Shown: positions 8,452 through 19,600 of the stretch, piece by piece
Position numbering within the stretch: the first letter of the stretch is position 1
Layout of the letters: every line of letters begins with the position of its first letter
Assembly (NCBI GenBank): GCA_002734085.1
Contig: NVXV01000015.1
Coordinates: 1-64,000, forward strand
Source of the DNA: Fluviicola sp.
GTDB lineage: Bacteria > Bacteroidota > Bacteroidia > Flavobacteriales_D > Crocinitomicaceae
DNA: 64,000 nt
Direction of reading: 5' to 3'
Translations under genes and position numbers: made by a program
Notes under the pieces: model-generated
Seen by the model: only the letters and a program-made list of their open reading frames with translations
Database searches by the model: none
Told to the model about the DNA's origin: nothing

Positions 8452-10255
8452 AATTATTATTACCACCGTTTTTTGTCTAAGTGTTGTTTTTCTGAATGGT
8501 CAGGTTACAAGTAAAACTGTAGATGGAACAACGGGTGCAGGAGGGCAGGATACATATACAAATTCAGGTAGCCCATCAACGGATTATTCATCCTCTTCCT
8601 CTATTAGTACATATGTTGACGGGTCAGATGCCAGCCCTCACTACAGAAGAACGTTTTTAGAATTTGACTTATCGACAGAAATACCCGAGAATGCAATCAT
8701 TGTGAGTGCAGATCTGGTACTCGTCAAAACAGCTGGTTCTAATGGTACTTCAACTGAATTAAACGTTATATCTGAGACTTGGGATGATTACGATGTCGAC
8801 CACAACAATCAACCCGATGTACTTAACTCATCACCTAACATGATTACACAAACTCCCACTGTAGATAACTATAGCCTTTTCGGACAAAATTGGACCACAC
8901 ACACATTTGATGTTACAGACCAAGTTCAATTTTTAGCAAATTATGAACATCGAAATTTTGGGTGGAGGATTAAATCTGCCGATGAAACCGTTTCTTGCTT
9001 CTGGAATGGTATGATGTTTATCTGTAGTACAAGAGGAGCAACTTATATCAGCATTGACGGGGATGGAGGAAATGCTTGGAACTCAGGACCAGAACTTCAT
9101 GTTGATTATGTCCTCCCTGTAGAAATCACACTTGATGAAATCACACATGCTGATTATCCTACCTCCTCAAATGGAAGCATTTCAGTCAATGTTGCTGAAG
9201 GTAATGGAACCTACACGTATCAATGGATTGATGGAGCGACAGGAAATGACATTTCGGGAGAAACTGCATCAAGCATTAGTGGTTTATCACCTGGTTGGTA
9301 TGGAGTAGAAGTAACAGATGGATTAGGTAATGTCTCTTATATGGCATTTGTTGTTGGAGCAAAATGTGGAGAGGTGACCATAGAGTTTCAGCCCGATGGA
9401 AGATTTGTTGAAATTACTAGAGCGACTACAGGTCATGATCCGAATGGACAGCCTTATGATGATGTCAATATGTCATCTGCAACCCTCATTAGAGCTGAAA
9501 GAAGAAAAACTTCATTCCCTTCGCAAGGATATGATTTTTTTGACGAAAGTTTATTTAGAAATAGACTGATTATTCCAAATAATATTGACATAGTTTCTGC
9601 AAATCAATATTTTAAAGGATCTTACCATGTGTATTCTAATGGTAATCAAAGTAATTTAAGATATATAACTGAAGCTTGGTATGAAGAAATTGTTACCTGG
9701 AATGCAAAACCAGCATACGGGGATACAATAGCGACAATACCAACTTCAACTTCTACCCATCAAGATGTAACAATAGACCTGACTAGTTTGTATCAAGACT
9801 ATCAGGATGGAACAACAGTAAATTATGGACATAACTTAGTCTTAGACTATCCTCAATCATCCACAACTAACAGACGTATGCAATATAGAAGTCCAAATTA
9901 CTCTACTGCTTCACAGCGACCTAAACTCACCGTTAAAGTGGGGAAACTTTGTTTTGAGGGTTATGTGGAACTGAAAAGGGTCTTAGATGCTTCTTACACG
10001 TTCACTCAGTTTGGTATACTTAAATTTTATTTTGAGAACTCTTATCAAATGAACAATAATGACCTCAATATAAAATTATTTGAAGAAGACCGCACTGAAA
10101 TTTCTTTGTCAAGCCCTCCAACTGTTAATTACGACGATAATCGTGTAGATCTTGACCTATCTGGTCTTGGGCTAACACAAGATGAGTTTTATTATATAGA
10201 AGTAGTTCTTCCTAAGGGAGGAAAAAGATATTTGCATTTTCAATATAAGAATTAA
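8444..10255 (+). CDS. Secreted DNRLRE/SprB-repeat surface protein
   Basis: 603 residues with an N-terminal signal peptide (IIITTVFCLSVVFLNGQ). Two DNRLRE-type beta domains are visible, around residues 40-220 (RRTFLEFDLSTEIPENAIIVSADLVL) and 320-500 (RNRLIIPNNIDIVSANQYF), each with a late 'rRp-L-V' strand. Between them, about residues 225-300, is a SprB-like repeat (SNGSISVNVAEGNGTYTYQWIDG, then YGVEVTDGLGN) known from Bacteroidota gliding adhesins. No type IX sorting domain is evident at the C-terminus, which ends KGGKRYLHFQYKN. It sits 12 bases before the SpvB-like gene, suggesting it helps display or export the toxin complex. Confidence 0.75.
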   Translation: MNKIIITTVFCLSVVFLNGQVTSKTVDGTTGAGGQDTYTNSGSPSTDYSSSSSISTYVDGSDASPHYRRTFLEFDLSTEIPENAIIVSADLVLVKTAGSNGTSTELNVISETWDDYDVDHNNQPDVLNSSPNMITQTPTVDNYSLFGQNWTTHTFDVTDQVQFLANYEHRNFGWRIKSADETVSCFWNGMMFICSTRGATYISIDGDGGNAWNSGPELHVDYVLPVEITLDEITHADYPTSSNGSISVNVAEGNGTYTYQWIDGATGNDISGETASSISGLSPGWYGVEVTDGLGNVSYMAFVVGAKCGEVTIEFQPDGRFVEITRATTGHDPNGQPYDDVNMSSATLIRAERRKTSFPSQGYDFFDESLFRNRLIIPNNIDIVSANQYFKGSYHVYSNGNQSNLRYITEAWYEEIVTWNAKPAYGDTIATIPTSTSTHQDVTIDLTSLYQDYQDGTTVNYGHNLVLDYPQSSTTNRRMQYRSPNYSTASQRPKLTVKVGKLCFEGYVELKRVLDASYTFTQFGILKFYFENSYQMNNNDLNIKLFEEDRTEISLSSPPTVNYDDNRVDLDLSGLGLTQDEFYYIEVVLPKGGKRYLHFQYKN

Positions 10256-10267
10256 ACCTATATTTTT

Positions 10268-13200
10268 ATGAATCTTTTTAGAAAAAATTTAACTGCTGTT
10301 CGGGCTATTATATTCGTTATTGTTTGGAATTTCCTCCTAACAATCTTACTGCCTGTTCAAAGTGTTTTTGCTCAGAGTGGTCCAGGTCAGTCTGAAACTT
10401 CAGGGTTTTCATTAAATTCCACATCAAATCTGGTAAATAAATTTACGGGAGACTTTAATTATTCAATTCCACTAATGGATGTGGAGGGTTATCCGATAAC
10501 GATTTCCTACAACCAGAATTCTAGTATGACAACTGAAGCTTCCTGGGTAGGACTGGGATGGGATTTAAATATAGGTTCTGTAAATAGACAGATGAGAGGT
10601 ATTCCTGATGATTTTAATGGTCGTGATCAAATCACCAAAACTTCCAGAACAAAAGAAGATAAGACAGATGGGTGGAAAGCAGGTGCGGCTTTTAATGTGA
10701 GTGCGGTTATTCCGTTTGCTCCCTCCTTGCGTGCAGGCATTGGTATTTCTACACTAGGCGGTAAGTATAAAAACTCAATAAATGGTCCAGGTACAACTTT
10801 TGATTTGTCGCTTAGTGCGTCAATTTCGACTACCGATGACTTTAGAGTAGATAACGTTGGATTAGGACTATTTGGAGGTATAGGTTTTAGCGGCGATTCT
10901 CAAAATGGCGTTGGAAGAAGTGGAAACCTAGGACTAAGTGGAGGATTAGGAGGGGATTATCTTGACATTTCTGGAAATGCAGGATTTGGAAGCGCTTTCC
11001 ATAGTAGGCATGGAGTTACGGGACGTTATTTCAGCTTAGGTGCTGAAGCAAGTGTACATAATAAGAGTAAAGAAGACGATGCCAGAGGTTTATTAGGTAA
11101 AGGTGGAACAGGCACAGGAGTCTACCTTTCAGTAGGTGAAATATCTACTTTACCTAAAATTCGAAATGAAATGGTTGCTTATAATAGAAATAATAATTTT
11201 GCTTTAAGTGGCTTCTTGGTGCAGGGCGTATTACGTTTAGCTTTAGACCTGTCTTTCATAGATTACCTTAGCGTAAGTAAAAATAAGTCTTTCACTACAA
11301 CCGCTAATGCTTTTGGTTATTTGCATAGTGCTAAACGTGATATAAAGGTTCTACTTCATCCAGATGCGATAAGCCTTTTTAAATCAGAAAATAGTGTTAT
11401 GGATTATAATTCATCTCAAGCAGTAATGTATAATGAAGAAATGAAAAACCTACCGTTTAGTGCACCCACTTATGATCTGTTTAATATATCAGCCCTAGGC
11501 ATTCAGGGACAGTTCAGACCTCATCGAAGTGAAATCGGAACTTTAAAGGATGCGAAGGCTGATAATGTTTCAACCCAAAAAAATGCAAGTATTGGCGCAG
11601 GTATAGGTGGCTATAATGGTACATTAGCTTTTTCAATTGACGGTGGGGGGGGCAATGGCACCTCTACGCAAACAACCAAAAGTTCTGGTCAAATTTCCGA
11701 ATATGAATACGGTGGAGTTGATCATAACGACTTGAATGCACCTGATACAAATACAATGGTGACATTTAACGGTGAAAACCTGCCAACCGAGGAAGAAATG
11801 TTTAATGATTTCAAGGCTACTACTCCCATTTCCAGAAGACCATTTTTTGACAACACGAATAAGCAAATGAAGTATGAGGGAGATCATAAGTTTCGGGATC
11901 GAAGTGGGTCGGAATTTGCACTTTCTAATCCTACAGCAACGTATCGGGCAGCCAACAAAACTAGAGCCCATAATGTAAGAACCGTTCATGCTTCAAAAGC
12001 TGTGCAGGAGGGTAACAGCATTTTTCTTGATTATGATGAAAACGAGTTTGCATTCATGAGTCCTGCTTATTCAACTGAAAACAGAAAAGTGGATGGATTT
12101 AGAAATGGAAACCATATTTCAATGATAGAGGTGGATAACACTTCAGGAACTCATTATGTATTTGGTATTCCAGCTTATTCAATAAAAAATGAAAGCGTGG
12201 CATTTTCTGCTGACCTTGGTAGCTCATCTCAGGCACTATTCCAAAATCACGGACTTGCTGAGTATGACGACCAGGATAATAGTATTAATAATGAAAATGG
12301 AAAGATCGGGTTTTATGAGAAAAATGTAACTCCTGCGTATGCCCATTCATTCTTAATTACAGAGATGTACTCATCCGATTATATAGATAGAACAAATAAT
12401 GGACCATCGCTTGACGATATAGGATCGTATTTTAAGTTCAATTACTCTAAGGTATATGGTAAAAGTAACCCTTACACCTGGCGTTCACCTGTGAGTGGAT
12501 TACAAAGCCAGGGAGATCAAAAAGTAGCTTTTCTGGACGAAGGATTCGAAACATCAGAGGTGGATGATATTGCAAAATACGAGTATGGTGAAAAAGAAGT
12601 ATGGTATGTTAATAGTGTGGAGTCCAAAAATAGAGTTGCTCAATTTTTTATTTCAGATAGAGAAGACGGATACGCTGTTGACGAGGATGGATTTATAGAT
12701 GATTCCAAAACTCTGAAAAAGTTAGATTCGATTGTTTTATATAATAAAGCTGACCTTCAAGTCAATGGTACGCAGAATGCTACGCCGATTCAAACTGTGC
12801 TATTTAGTTATGATTACTCACTGTGTAAAGGGGCTCCCAACAATATAAACACATACAACGGGAACGATTCAACTTCTGGTAAATTAACGCTTACAGAAAT
12901 TCGCATTAAATCGGGAGGTTCTGAGGAAACAGCACTTTATCCTTATGAATTTACTTACAGTTCGGTGAATAAAGATTTTAATTATATAAATATAGATAAG
13001 TGGGGCAATTACAAGCAAAACAATACATCGCTACCTAATCGATTACATTCCTATGTTAATCAAGATATTCAGGAAGCTACTGAAAGTGCACAAAACTGGA
13101 AGCTTACTAAAATAAAAACACCTAAAAACGGCGAAATTGAAATTGCTTATGAACCAGATGAGTACTATTATGTTCAGAATAAAAAAGCCAAACGTTTCTA

Positions 13201-16200
13201 CCAACTGGAAGGCATGACAAGTATGATCGATCTTACGCTACTTAATGAAGAAAACTTAAGCTCCACAGAACCTGAATTATTTAATACTATGCGCGCCCTT
13301 TCTTCACAAGCATCCAGCTTAGCTAATTTGGATGCATACACTTTTCCAGGTTTGGATAACAATTCCGATGGCGAGCAGCTTCCCAATAATGTATTAGTGT
13401 TTAAATTAGATGAAGCATATAGCTCTTCAGGTACAAACAAACAGACATTAGAACAAAAACTCGTGGATGATTATTTTACAGAATTCTACGGCAATCAAAA
13501 AAAACGATTAAAAGAAATATACACAAAAACCAAGGTGGCTGTTGATCATAATGAGTTAGATAAAAAAGAAGTCATTCCCACTTTTGTTAATATAGGTGAT
13601 AAGGATGTCCAGAAGTTTAATTTCGCATTACAAAACGCTATAGATGATGGGGATGTGTCGGGCGTTGATCTGATAAAATCGATAGGACTGCTTGGAAGTG
13701 AATCGACTAGCCTGTACAAATATGGATATGTCGTATTAGCGTTGGATAATATAAATGATAATACAAAAGAAAGCAAGAAGGATGAACAGGATATTTTTGA
13801 GAAATCAGATTACCTTGTAAGTTCACTTCAAAAAGCAGCTTGGCAGTTTTCAAGAAGACATCTCCCTGATCTTATATATGCAGATTGTGAAGTAAATTCA
13901 AATGGAGAATTTGAATGTGATTACAAGAATAATATTGATTGGAGGGTAGCATTTGGAGGAAAATTAAACAAAGTATTAAACAAGAAAAAGTTCTGTTTAG
14001 AGTTTGATCCAAGTCAATCTTTCATTCGTTTGAACAACGTATCAAGGTACGCTCGATTTAGTTCAACTGCACGTGTTAAATCCATTACATATACTGATAA
14101 TTGGTCGGCAATAGCCAATAGTGTAGAGCCAACATCTTCTTATACATGGGAGTACCATTACAAAGGAACTACTGTTGACAAAAATAAAGGCGTAGCCGCT
14201 AATGAACCAGCCATGGGGAAAGATGAGAACCCTCTTTATCAGTGGAGTACTTACACAAACGAAAAAGAAGGAAGTGCCATGCCGGATATGACTCTTTACA
14301 ATGAAGAGCCCGTTGCCAGCGCTTTATTTCCAGCACCAGTAATTGGATATGAAAAAGTAGAAGTGAAATTTGCGGAAAATAATGCTGCGAATAAAGTAGG
14401 AACTTCTATTTCTACATATCATACAGCAAAAGAACATCCAACTCAAATTTTACGAACACATGTTAGTGATGAAAAAGAAGTATATCGGGAAGACTTTTTT
14501 AGTTCAACTTATAGTCTTGTTGCATTAGCACAAGGTTATGTCCTAATTAAAAATGACTTTCATGGAAAACAAAAAGGAAGCAAAATTTACGATGCGAGTG
14601 AAAGCTTGGTTTCATCCACAACCTATGAGTATTGGGAGGAAGAGGATAAACTCAAATATCTTGACAGGGAAGGAAATACACATGAAAAAACTTCTCCATT
14701 TGATTATGAAATGTACTTTACAACAGGTATTTCTCACAGAGCAGTAGAATCTCTCCAATGGAATATTTCTGCTTATGGGATATTTGGTCCTCCTTATTTC
14801 ATGTTAGGTGGTGGAATCAGAAAGCTTTATCAGGAGACAGGAGTAATGACGAATGTTTTTCATAAACTTGTTCAGCGTTATGCCAGAGTGAAATCAGTGA
14901 AGACAAAATATTTAGGTTCCAACAATTCTGCTGAAAACCTTTATTATGATATGTATACAGGAAATGTTTTAGTCTCTTCTTTAAAAGATGAATACAACGA
15001 CAAACTTTTCAGTGTAAATTATCCCGCTCATTGGTACTATGAAAATTTTCAAAATATACATAGACCAACGCAGCATTTTCAAAATATTACAATCACAGAT
15101 GGAGAGATCGTGAATCCAACAACGGGAATGTTAGCTTCGTTAAGTGAAGGCGATATATTGCTCTGTAACGATGGAAGCTCAACTTCTAATGCAACTTTGC
15201 TCGAAAAAACAGACCAGTCAATTACTCTAATAAAATCAGGTATCGGAAGTCAATTTAATACGGGAAGTGATCAATATGCCATTACAGTTCAGTCGACCGG
15301 TAGGAAAAACAGGCTAGGCGCAATTATGCAAAGCGTTACTACAAAAGATGATTCTTTTTTGGATAATGGTTTTGATTTTCCATCCCAAAATATTATCTCC
15401 GTGAATGCAATAGCTTTTAAGGAAAATAAAAATGTTTATTGTGGTGGTGTTAATGGTTTATTTAGAGAACCAGGACCTGATTCTGGTGATGTAATAGACC
15501 CTTATACCCATGGCGTAAAAGGGATTTATCGTATTGCGACCCCGTTTGCTTTTCAGCAGGAAAGAGATCATACCGATCCGCACAACACGCGGCATTCTGG
15601 AGTGCTTACTAACTACGTTTCCTTTTATGAATTGGTAAACGGAGTGTGGAATAAAGTCAATGATGCCGATCATCCAAATTATGTATCACCGTATGATTAT
15701 GACAGCTATAGAATGCTAGGGGATCTTACTGAACACGATGAATTTGGAAAACCGATTGAATCACAAGATCAGATTGATGTTTTCTCTGCTTCAATTTATG
15801 GGTACAGCAATACAGCAAAGCTTATTCCTATTGCTCAAGCTACCAATGCCAGACAAACAGAAATTGCTTTTGACGGATTTGAAGACTATGATTATTTGGT
15901 AGGAAGTACAACATCCGGACATTTCGATTTTAATGAAAGTGTTAACAGTGGAACAGCTGTGATTGATGATAGTGAAAGGCATTCAGGGAATTCCTCATTA
16001 TATATTTCTAGTGCTAATGCCCCAACGGTGGCCCGGAAAGTGGATAACGTTGATCCATGTGACCCGGTTACTACTCCAAATATTGAAGCTGGAGAGTACA
16101 AAGTTCGGGATTGTGATTGTGTGGAGGATTTTTCCCCAACGCCTGGAAAATACGTGGTGAGTTTATGGGTCAAAGAAGAAAATCCAACAAATGACACAAC

Positions 16201-16603
16201 TTATTCTAATACCATTATAGATCTTCGGAATTTAGATAGTGGTGGCTCAACGATCAGCAGTAATGCCTTCTCTCCCTCCGGACCAATCATTGATGGGTGG
16301 CAAAGAATAGAGGGAGTATTTGAGATACCTTCCAATACAGATGAGCTGTTAATTAGATTAAGTGCTGATGTCGGGGCTTATATAGATGATATTCGTATTC
16401 ACCCGTTCAAATCCTCCATGGTGACAATGGTTTACGATAAAAAAACATTGCTCCCGCTTGCGCGGCACGACGCTTATAATTTTACTACTTTTTACAATTA
16501 TGACCGCAATTTGCAGGTTCGGAAAGTCAGGGTAGAAACCTATGAAGGAATCAGGACGGTAACAGAATCTGAGTCTGGAAGCGAGAAGAGATACGCGAAT
16601 TAA
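10268..16603 (+). CDS. Giant SpvB/TcB-like shell protein
   Basis: 2111 residues with a signal peptide (cleavage likely near QSVFAQ, residue 36). Residues 45-110 carry the SpvB-like start: FTGDFNYSIPLMDVEGYPITISYN followed by WVGLGWDLNIGSVNRQMRG, the pattern seen where TcB-type proteins begin their beta shell. The long middle has repeated Tyr-rich strands. Residues about 1880-2040 look like a jelly-roll carbohydrate-binding domain (SGNSSLYISS, then YVVSLWVKEE). The last 70 residues (VYDKKTLLPLARHDAYNFTTFYNYDRN) return to a YD-type repeat. In insect Tc toxins, TcB and TcC form a hollow shell around the toxin tip. The next gene, 25 bases on, is the RHS/TcC-like partner, so a BC-type complex is inferred. 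Confidence 0.75.
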   Translation: MNLFRKNLTAVRAIIFVIVWNFLLTILLPVQSVFAQSGPGQSETSGFSLNSTSNLVNKFTGDFNYSIPLMDVEGYPITISYNQNSSMTTEASWVGLGWDLNIGSVNRQMRGIPDDFNGRDQITKTSRTKEDKTDGWKAGAAFNVSAVIPFAPSLRAGIGISTLGGKYKNSINGPGTTFDLSLSASISTTDDFRVDNVGLGLFGGIGFSGDSQNGVGRSGNLGLSGGLGGDYLDISGNAGFGSAFHSRHGVTGRYFSLGAEASVHNKSKEDDARGLLGKGGTGTGVYLSVGEISTLPKIRNEMVAYNRNNNFALSGFLVQGVLRLALDLSFIDYLSVSKNKSFTTTANAFGYLHSAKRDIKVLLHPDAISLFKSENSVMDYNSSQAVMYNEEMKNLPFSAPTYDLFNISALGIQGQFRPHRSEIGTLKDAKADNVSTQKNASIGAGIGGYNGTLAFSIDGGGGNGTSTQTTKSSGQISEYEYGGVDHNDLNAPDTNTMVTFNGENLPTEEEMFNDFKATTPISRRPFFDNTNKQMKYEGDHKFRDRSGSEFALSNPTATYRAANKTRAHNVRTVHASKAVQEGNSIFLDYDENEFAFMSPAYSTENRKVDGFRNGNHISMIEVDNTSGTHYVFGIPAYSIKNESVAFSADLGSSSQALFQNHGLAEYDDQDNSINNENGKIGFYEKNVTPAYAHSFLITEMYSSDYIDRTNNGPSLDDIGSYFKFNYSKVYGKSNPYTWRSPVSGLQSQGDQKVAFLDEGFETSEVDDIAKYEYGEKEVWYVNSVESKNRVAQFFISDREDGYAVDEDGFIDDSKTLKKLDSIVLYNKADLQVNGTQNATPIQTVLFSYDYSLCKGAPNNINTYNGNDSTSGKLTLTEIRIKSGGSEETALYPYEFTYSSVNKDFNYINIDKWGNYKQNNTSLPNRLHSYVNQDIQEATESAQNWKLTKIKTPKNGEIEIAYEPDEYYYVQNKKAKRFYQLEGMTSMIDLTLLNEENLSSTEPELFNTMRALSSQASSLANLDAYTFPGLDNNSDGEQLPNNVLVFKLDEAYSSSGTNKQTLEQKLVDDYFTEFYGNQKKRLKEIYTKTKVAVDHNELDKKEVIPTFVNIGDKDVQKFNFALQNAIDDGDVSGVDLIKSIGLLGSESTSLYKYGYVVLALDNINDNTKESKKDEQDIFEKSDYLVSSLQKAAWQFSRRHLPDLIYADCEVNSNGEFECDYKNNIDWRVAFGGKLNKVLNKKKFCLEFDPSQSFIRLNNVSRYARFSSTARVKSITYTDNWSAIANSVEPTSSYTWEYHYKGTTVDKNKGVAANEPAMGKDENPLYQWSTYTNEKEGSAMPDMTLYNEEPVASALFPAPVIGYEKVEVKFAENNAANKVGTSISTYHTAKEHPTQILRTHVSDEKEVYREDFFSSTYSLVALAQGYVLIKNDFHGKQKGSKIYDASESLVSSTTYEYWEEEDKLKYLDREGNTHEKTSPFDYEMYFTTGISHRAVESLQWNISAYGIFGPPYFMLGGGIRKLYQETGVMTNVFHKLVQRYARVKSVKTKYLGSNNSAENLYYDMYTGNVLVSSLKDEYNDKLFSVNYPAHWYYENFQNIHRPTQHFQNITITDGEIVNPTTGMLASLSEGDILLCNDGSSTSNATLLEKTDQSITLIKSGIGSQFNTGSDQYAITVQSTGRKNRLGAIMQSVTTKDDSFLDNGFDFPSQNIISVNAIAFKENKNVYCGGVNGLFREPGPDSGDVIDPYTHGVKGIYRIATPFAFQQERDHTDPHNTRHSGVLTNYVSFYELVNGVWNKVNDADHPNYVSPYDYDSYRMLGDLTEHDEFGKPIESQDQIDVFSASIYGYSNTAKLIPIAQATNARQTEIAFDGFEDYDYLVGSTTSGHFDFNESVNSGTAVIDDSERHSGNSSLYISSANAPTVARKVDNVDPCDPVTTPNIEAGEYKVRDCDCVEDFSPTPGKYVVSLWVKEENPTNDTTYSNTIIDLRNLDSGGSTISSNAFSPSGPIIDGWQRIEGVFEIPSNTDELLIRLSADVGAYIDDIRIHPFKSSMVTMVYDKKTLLPLARHDAYNFTTFYNYDRNLQVRKVRVETYEGIRTVTESESGSEKRYAN

Positions 16604-16628
16604 GAATTTCAACAAAAACATTAAGCAC

Positions 16629-19600
16629 ATGCTACGTCTTATCACAATAATATTATTCTGTTTCCTTTGGGGCTTTAACCTCTATTCGGCAGATGAAACA
16701 TTCAGTGACCGTTTGGAAGGATCATCAATCACAACATCAAATACATTAGAGGTAATTGATGATAAATACCCCATTATGGATACAGACCCCAACTGGGAAG
16801 ATTTATTTTATAATAAAAAAGTAGTCAACAAGATTCGTTTGGGCGTATTGCCCGAAACAGAGCTGACAACGGACGAGACTTGCGAGGTGATTTTAGATGT
16901 AAGTTATCGTTTAGCTGATGGAACAACTCAGAGCTTTGCGTGTACCCTTGCTGTGGAGTACTTATCCAACGGTACACTAGGAATAAATGATAAAAGCACC
17001 TACGTTTTTGAAGATGCACACGTTGTACAAATATCTATTGATCAGGTGACAAGTGGTGCAATCGATAACTTCTTTTTGGAATCGATTATGGAAATCGAGC
17101 GCTATTATGCCTTTGATGGAGGAGCAGTAAGCAGTGCCGGTGTACAAACGATCAGTAACGATGAATTTATTGAGTTTCATTGGGCTTTCAAATCTGGTGC
17201 GGAATCATATGAGCTGGAGTATATGCACGTTAACAATTATACCCTCTCGGGTGGAAGCCTTCCCGAATCAGTATTGACCTACGATTTTTATAAAAGTGCA
17301 ACACGCATCACAACTGAAAAGCAGACGTATAAAATTCCCAATACTTTTGATAAGGGTTATCTCATCTTTCGTGTGCGCGGCGTAGGTAAGAATGGCACCG
17401 ATTATGATAAGCGATATGAAGGAAGTTGGAATGTATCTGAATCAGGTATGATTTCATCCGTTAACAGTAATTACAAACTTACCATTTCTTTGGATTACCA
17501 CAGTTCGCTCAACTGGTCTTATCAAGCAACAATGGCAGAACATGGTAAACGTATGCAGGGTGTCTCATATATGGATGGTTTAGGTCGATCGCGTCAGCAA
17601 TTGATACACAATCCGGCTACCGAACAAATAATTGTTTCCAACACCTATTATGATTACCATGGTAGACCAGTGATTCAAGATTTAGGAACGCCAGTTGATG
17701 ATGAAGCACTTAAACATTACCCTGCATTTAATCGCTCGGCTATTGACCAGCAGGCATTTGGTCCTGAGCATTTTGATGAAGTGGATTTGCAGGGAAGTTG
17801 TCCTGCTCTACCAGATGCCTTTGATACGAATTATGGCGCCGGAGAATATTATTCAACAAATAACCCGGCAATAGATGGAGCCAATCATAATGTTCCAGAT
17901 GGCGAGGGGTATCCGTATTCTCAAATTCAGTACATGCCTGATCAAACCGGAAGAGTCAAACGCTCAGGAGCCTTTGGGGATGTTCATCAGATTGGAAATG
18001 GAAAGGCAACTAAATATATGTACAGTACGCCCAGCCAGGAAGAATTGAACAGACTTTTCGGAAGTGAAGTAGGATATCGTAACCAGTACCAAAAACGAAT
18101 GATGCAAGATGCCAATGGCCAGATTTATGTAACCTATTATGATTTGGCGGGAAGGGTAATCGCAAGCGGACTTGCCGGGGCAGCTCCTCAGAACCTGGAA
18201 GCCATTGACGGAGAAACCCCGTTGGAAGATTTTCAGTTTAGCCTCAATAGTCCTCCCGCGGTCGGAGAAACAGCATCTTTGGGTACGGCGATTGAATTTT
18301 CAAAACCTGAAGAAATTTTATCTGACGGTCAGTATACATTCAACTATGCCTTTACACCAGCGGAATATGAAGATCTTTGTATGGCAACCGAAAGCTGTTT
18401 TGACTGTGTTTATGATTTGGAAATACTCATCAAGGATGCTGAATGTGAGAATGATACGCTTTTTTATGACAAACTCAAGATCAATGGAGGTGAGCTCGAT
18501 AGCCTTTGTCAATCAACTACTTATAATTTAGATACGTTGTTGTTTGTTAATCAGGGAACCTATACGGTCTCCCGAAAGCTCTCTATTGACCAACAAGCGA
18601 TTGCTGATTATTGGTGTACTTATTTAGAAGCAAATACCTGTGCTCCTTCTTATTCAACAATCTATAACGACTTGTATGAAACGGAAAGCTTTAATTTGTG
18701 TCTTCCCGATACGTTTGATCCCGATGATTTTCAAGGAGGAAATAGTACATGTGAATTACAGGAAAAAATGATGCTCTCTCAAGTATCTCCCGGCGGACAA
18801 TACGCGCTGTATGATATTGATAGCAATGGAGATGTAGATGCTACATCATACCCACTCTCTCTGTTTAATAGTAGTAATTCACTTCCTGATGCAAATGCAA
18901 GTTGGAAGAATCCAATAACTGACTATTTGGATGAAGATGGAAACACAGATTATATAACAATTATTTACGATAGTCAATCAGGTACGTATACCCCTGAACT
19001 TTCTACTACCTCAAATCTTGTTTCAACTAACGATCCTTCAATATTTTTTGCACCGCCCGAAGATTTATTAAATGCCCTTGATTTTATTGCGAATTTTAAA
19101 CCGAGTTGGGCTGCATCTTTACTGGATTATCACCCTGAAGCCTGCTACCTTGATTTTTGTTATTTAAACGCATCTTCAGAAAATTACAACAATGGTATGG
19201 ATACAATATATACCTTTGATGAAGCGTGTTCAGAAGGATATTTTAACCCATTGGATATTTTATACGGCAATGCAGGAATCTATAATGTTACTCTTTTTGA
19301 TGATTGTTTTGACAACAGTGTGATTGATACTTTCTTCTTATCCGGATATGGACAGGGAGATTATTTTTATAATGCAATGAAGGACTCCATGTCTGATTTT
19401 ATAGAAGTGGGATCAACGCCAACAAAAATAATTGATATCTGGACCTATTCTATTTTCTTAGCGGTTTATAATGGAGATGATTTTGATACATACGACAGTG
19501 ATATTAGAAATTATCAGCTAGACACATGTGATATGGATGCCATTTGGGTCACTTACCGCAGACTCTATAAACAGCTTAAACAATATTATGTAAAACAACA

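Noticed and set aside
15892-16645. Minus-strand ORFs over the SpvB-like gene
   Set aside because: Antisense shadows with no motifs, opposite a long coherent gene.
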